From assembly GCA_963755755.1 (NCBI GenBank), contig CAVWLJ010000012.1:62001-126000 (forward strand): 64,000 nucleotides of DNA, read 5' to 3'. The translations under genes and the position numbers were made by a program. Origin of the DNA: DATKNA01 sp963755755 (GTDB taxonomy: Bacteria; Actinomycetota; Actinomycetes; Actinomycetales; Kineosporiaceae). Below the pieces are notes generated by a model, which did no database searches, was not told the DNA's origin, and saw nothing but the letters and a program-made list of their open reading frames with translations. Below are positions 63,163-64,000 of this stretch, piece by piece; position 1 is the first letter of the stretch, and each line of letters starts with the position of its first letter.

Positions 63163-64000
63163 GGCGCCGGTCGCCGTCCCGGCCGGGCCGCCCCGGAAGC
63201 GGCGGCGCCGGCCGTCCGCCGCGACCCTCACGCGCGGCCGGGTTCTGGCTCGGCACGCGGGCCGCCCTGGTCGTCTTCACCGTCCTGGCGTGCTGGCTGC
63301 TGAGGATCGACGGCGGTGGCCGGCTCAGCGGTCCCACCCGCTGGTTCCTCGAGCGCTTCACCTGGTGGGACTCGTTCCACTTCCTGCGGATCGCCGACCG
63401 GGGCTACCTCTCGCTGGATCGCGGCGGCGGCGACCAGGCGTTCTTCCCGGGGTATCCGCTCGCCATCGTGCTGGTCCGGCCGCTGACCGGCGGCAACGCC
63501 GCGCTCGCCGGGTTCGTCGTCTCCGTGATCGCCGGCACGGTCGCCGCCGTCGTGCTCTGGCACCTGGGGCGGCTCGCGACCGGGACGCCGCGGGGCGGCT
63601 GGATCGCCGTCACGATGCTCGCGGTGGCGCCGTACGGGTTCTTCCTCGTCACCGTCTACAGCGAGGCGCTCTTCCTGGCGTGCGCGTTCGGGGCGTGGGC
63701 CGCCGGCCTCACCCGCCGCTGGTGGCTCGCCGGCGCTCTCGCCGCGCTCGCCTCGCTGGTGCGCGTCAACGGCCTCTTCCTCGCGGCGGCCCTCGCGGTG
63801 CTCTACCTGCTCAGCACCGGCGCCGGTGCGCGCGGACGCCCTCGCGCTCGGCCTGCCCCTGCTCGCCGTGGGCGCCTTCGTCGTCCACCTGCGCGTCCGG
63901 ACCGGCAGCTGGAACGCCTGGCAGCAGGCCCAGCAGCTGGGCTGGCACCGGTCGGTCGCCGCTCCCTGGACGGGGCTCGGCAACGGCTGGCGGAGCATCT
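63137..64000 (+). CDS. PIG-V/Gpi18-like membrane mannosyltransferase (partial, frame-disrupted)
   Basis: The N-terminal part of a multi-span membrane protein running off the window. After a basic cytoplasmic N-terminus (PPRKRRRRPSAATLTR) the first span is ALVVFTVLACWLLRI. The luminal WWDSFHFLRIADRGYLSL motif matches the acidic catalytic loop of PIG-V/Gpi18-type (COG5542) glycosyltransferases, and the later spans follow the family. Such actinobacterial proteins are thought to use polyprenyl-phosphate sugars. Two extra bases break the frame, at about 63235-63242 and 63825-63834. ATG 63137 overlaps the end of the RNase HI/phosphatase gene by 26 bases, so the two are coupled. Confidence 0.75.
   Translation, partial: MPTSSSTAEAPVAVPAGPPRKRRRRPSAATLTRGRVLARHAGRPGRLHRPGVLAAEDRRRWPAQRSHPLVPRALHLVGLVPLPADRRPGLPLAGSRRRRPGVLPGVSARHRAGPAADRRQRRARRVRRLRDRRHGRRRRALAPGAARDRDAAGRLDRRHDARGGAVRVLPRHRLQRGALPGVRVRGVGRRPHPPLVARRRSRRARLAGARQRPLPRGGPRGALPAQHRRRCARTPSRSACPCSPWAPSSSTCASGPAAGTPGSRPSSWAGTGRSPLPGRGSATAGGAS

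Noticed and set aside
9740..63840. Programmed +1 frameshifting as the cause of the broken genes
   Set aside because: The contexts vary, there is no shared slippery codon or downstream structure, and the affected genes are unrelated. Sequence error explains the pattern more simply.

Overview
The window is a stretch of high-GC actinobacterial chromosome. The evidence is the very GC-rich third codon positions, frequent GTG starts with ATGA or GTGA gene overlaps, and marker genes typical of Actinomycetota: DasR with dre operators, a 13E12-type DUF222/HNH gene, DUF3145, DUF3052, DUF3140, a FasR-type regulator beside fabD-fabH-acpP-fabF, a one-piece aceE, AhpE, and a fused RNase HI/phosphatase. The genus cannot be fixed from the sequence alone.

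Layout. 1-5.4 kb: a MetE-like methyltransferase, two EAL proteins (GAF-EAL and EAL-HDOD), an UPF0303 protein and a Gfo/Idh/MocA oxidoreductase, all on the minus strand. 5.4-15.1 kb: an amino-sugar regulon: dasR, a sugar ABC importer, a GH3 hexosaminidase, an SIS-type deaminase, nagA, and a MurQ etherase fused to a ROK kinase. Four dre-like operators lie in its two divergent promoter regions. The module should import chito- or muro-sugars and take them to fructose-6-phosphate. 15-20 kb: a proline-rich membrane protein, a DUF222/HNH gene with a LexA box, and a broken IS110 copy. 20-25.8 kb: mixed metabolic genes, a lone Flp-type pilin, a DinB polymerase and a cation antiporter.

25.8-32.8 kb: a compact cluster pairing GTP cyclohydrolase II and a RibD-type reductase with a 6-PTPS-like enzyme, an alcohol dehydrogenase, a glycosyltransferase, a methyltransferase, a CDP-alcohol phosphatidyltransferase and an LtaS/sulfatase-like membrane enzyme. 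It looks like a pathway joining a GTP-derived heterocycle to polyol or lipid chemistry, and is the best candidate here for an uncharacterised system. 32.8-36.5 kb: cobQ-like, aroE, a small membrane protein and a HAD phosphatase. 36.5-41.5 kb: a signalling island of two STAS-HATPase fusions around CheB and CheR-PAS, without CheA, CheW or receptors; a promoter-like element recurs three times. 41.5-47.5 kb: Kup, a holin-like protein, hsp20 and a macro-domain gene sharing one perfect CIRCE operator, AlkA and DUF3145. 47.5-50 kb: a TetR/MFS efflux pair. 50-58.6 kb: fatty-acid synthesis (fasR-fabD-fabH-acpP-fabF), a TPR-like protein and aceE. 58.8-64 kb: DUF3052, AhpE, tRNA-Val(TAC), Nif3-like, a zinc-ribbon protein, RNase HI/phosphatase and a PIG-V-like membrane protein running off the end.

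Data quality. About thirty genes or gene segments are broken by single-base frame shifts, nearly all of them one extra G or C, including in housekeeping genes (fabD, fabF, aceE, RNase HI). I read these as probable sequence errors. I annotate the broken genes as whole loci and state where the frame changes. Only the IS110 copy is called a pseudogene.
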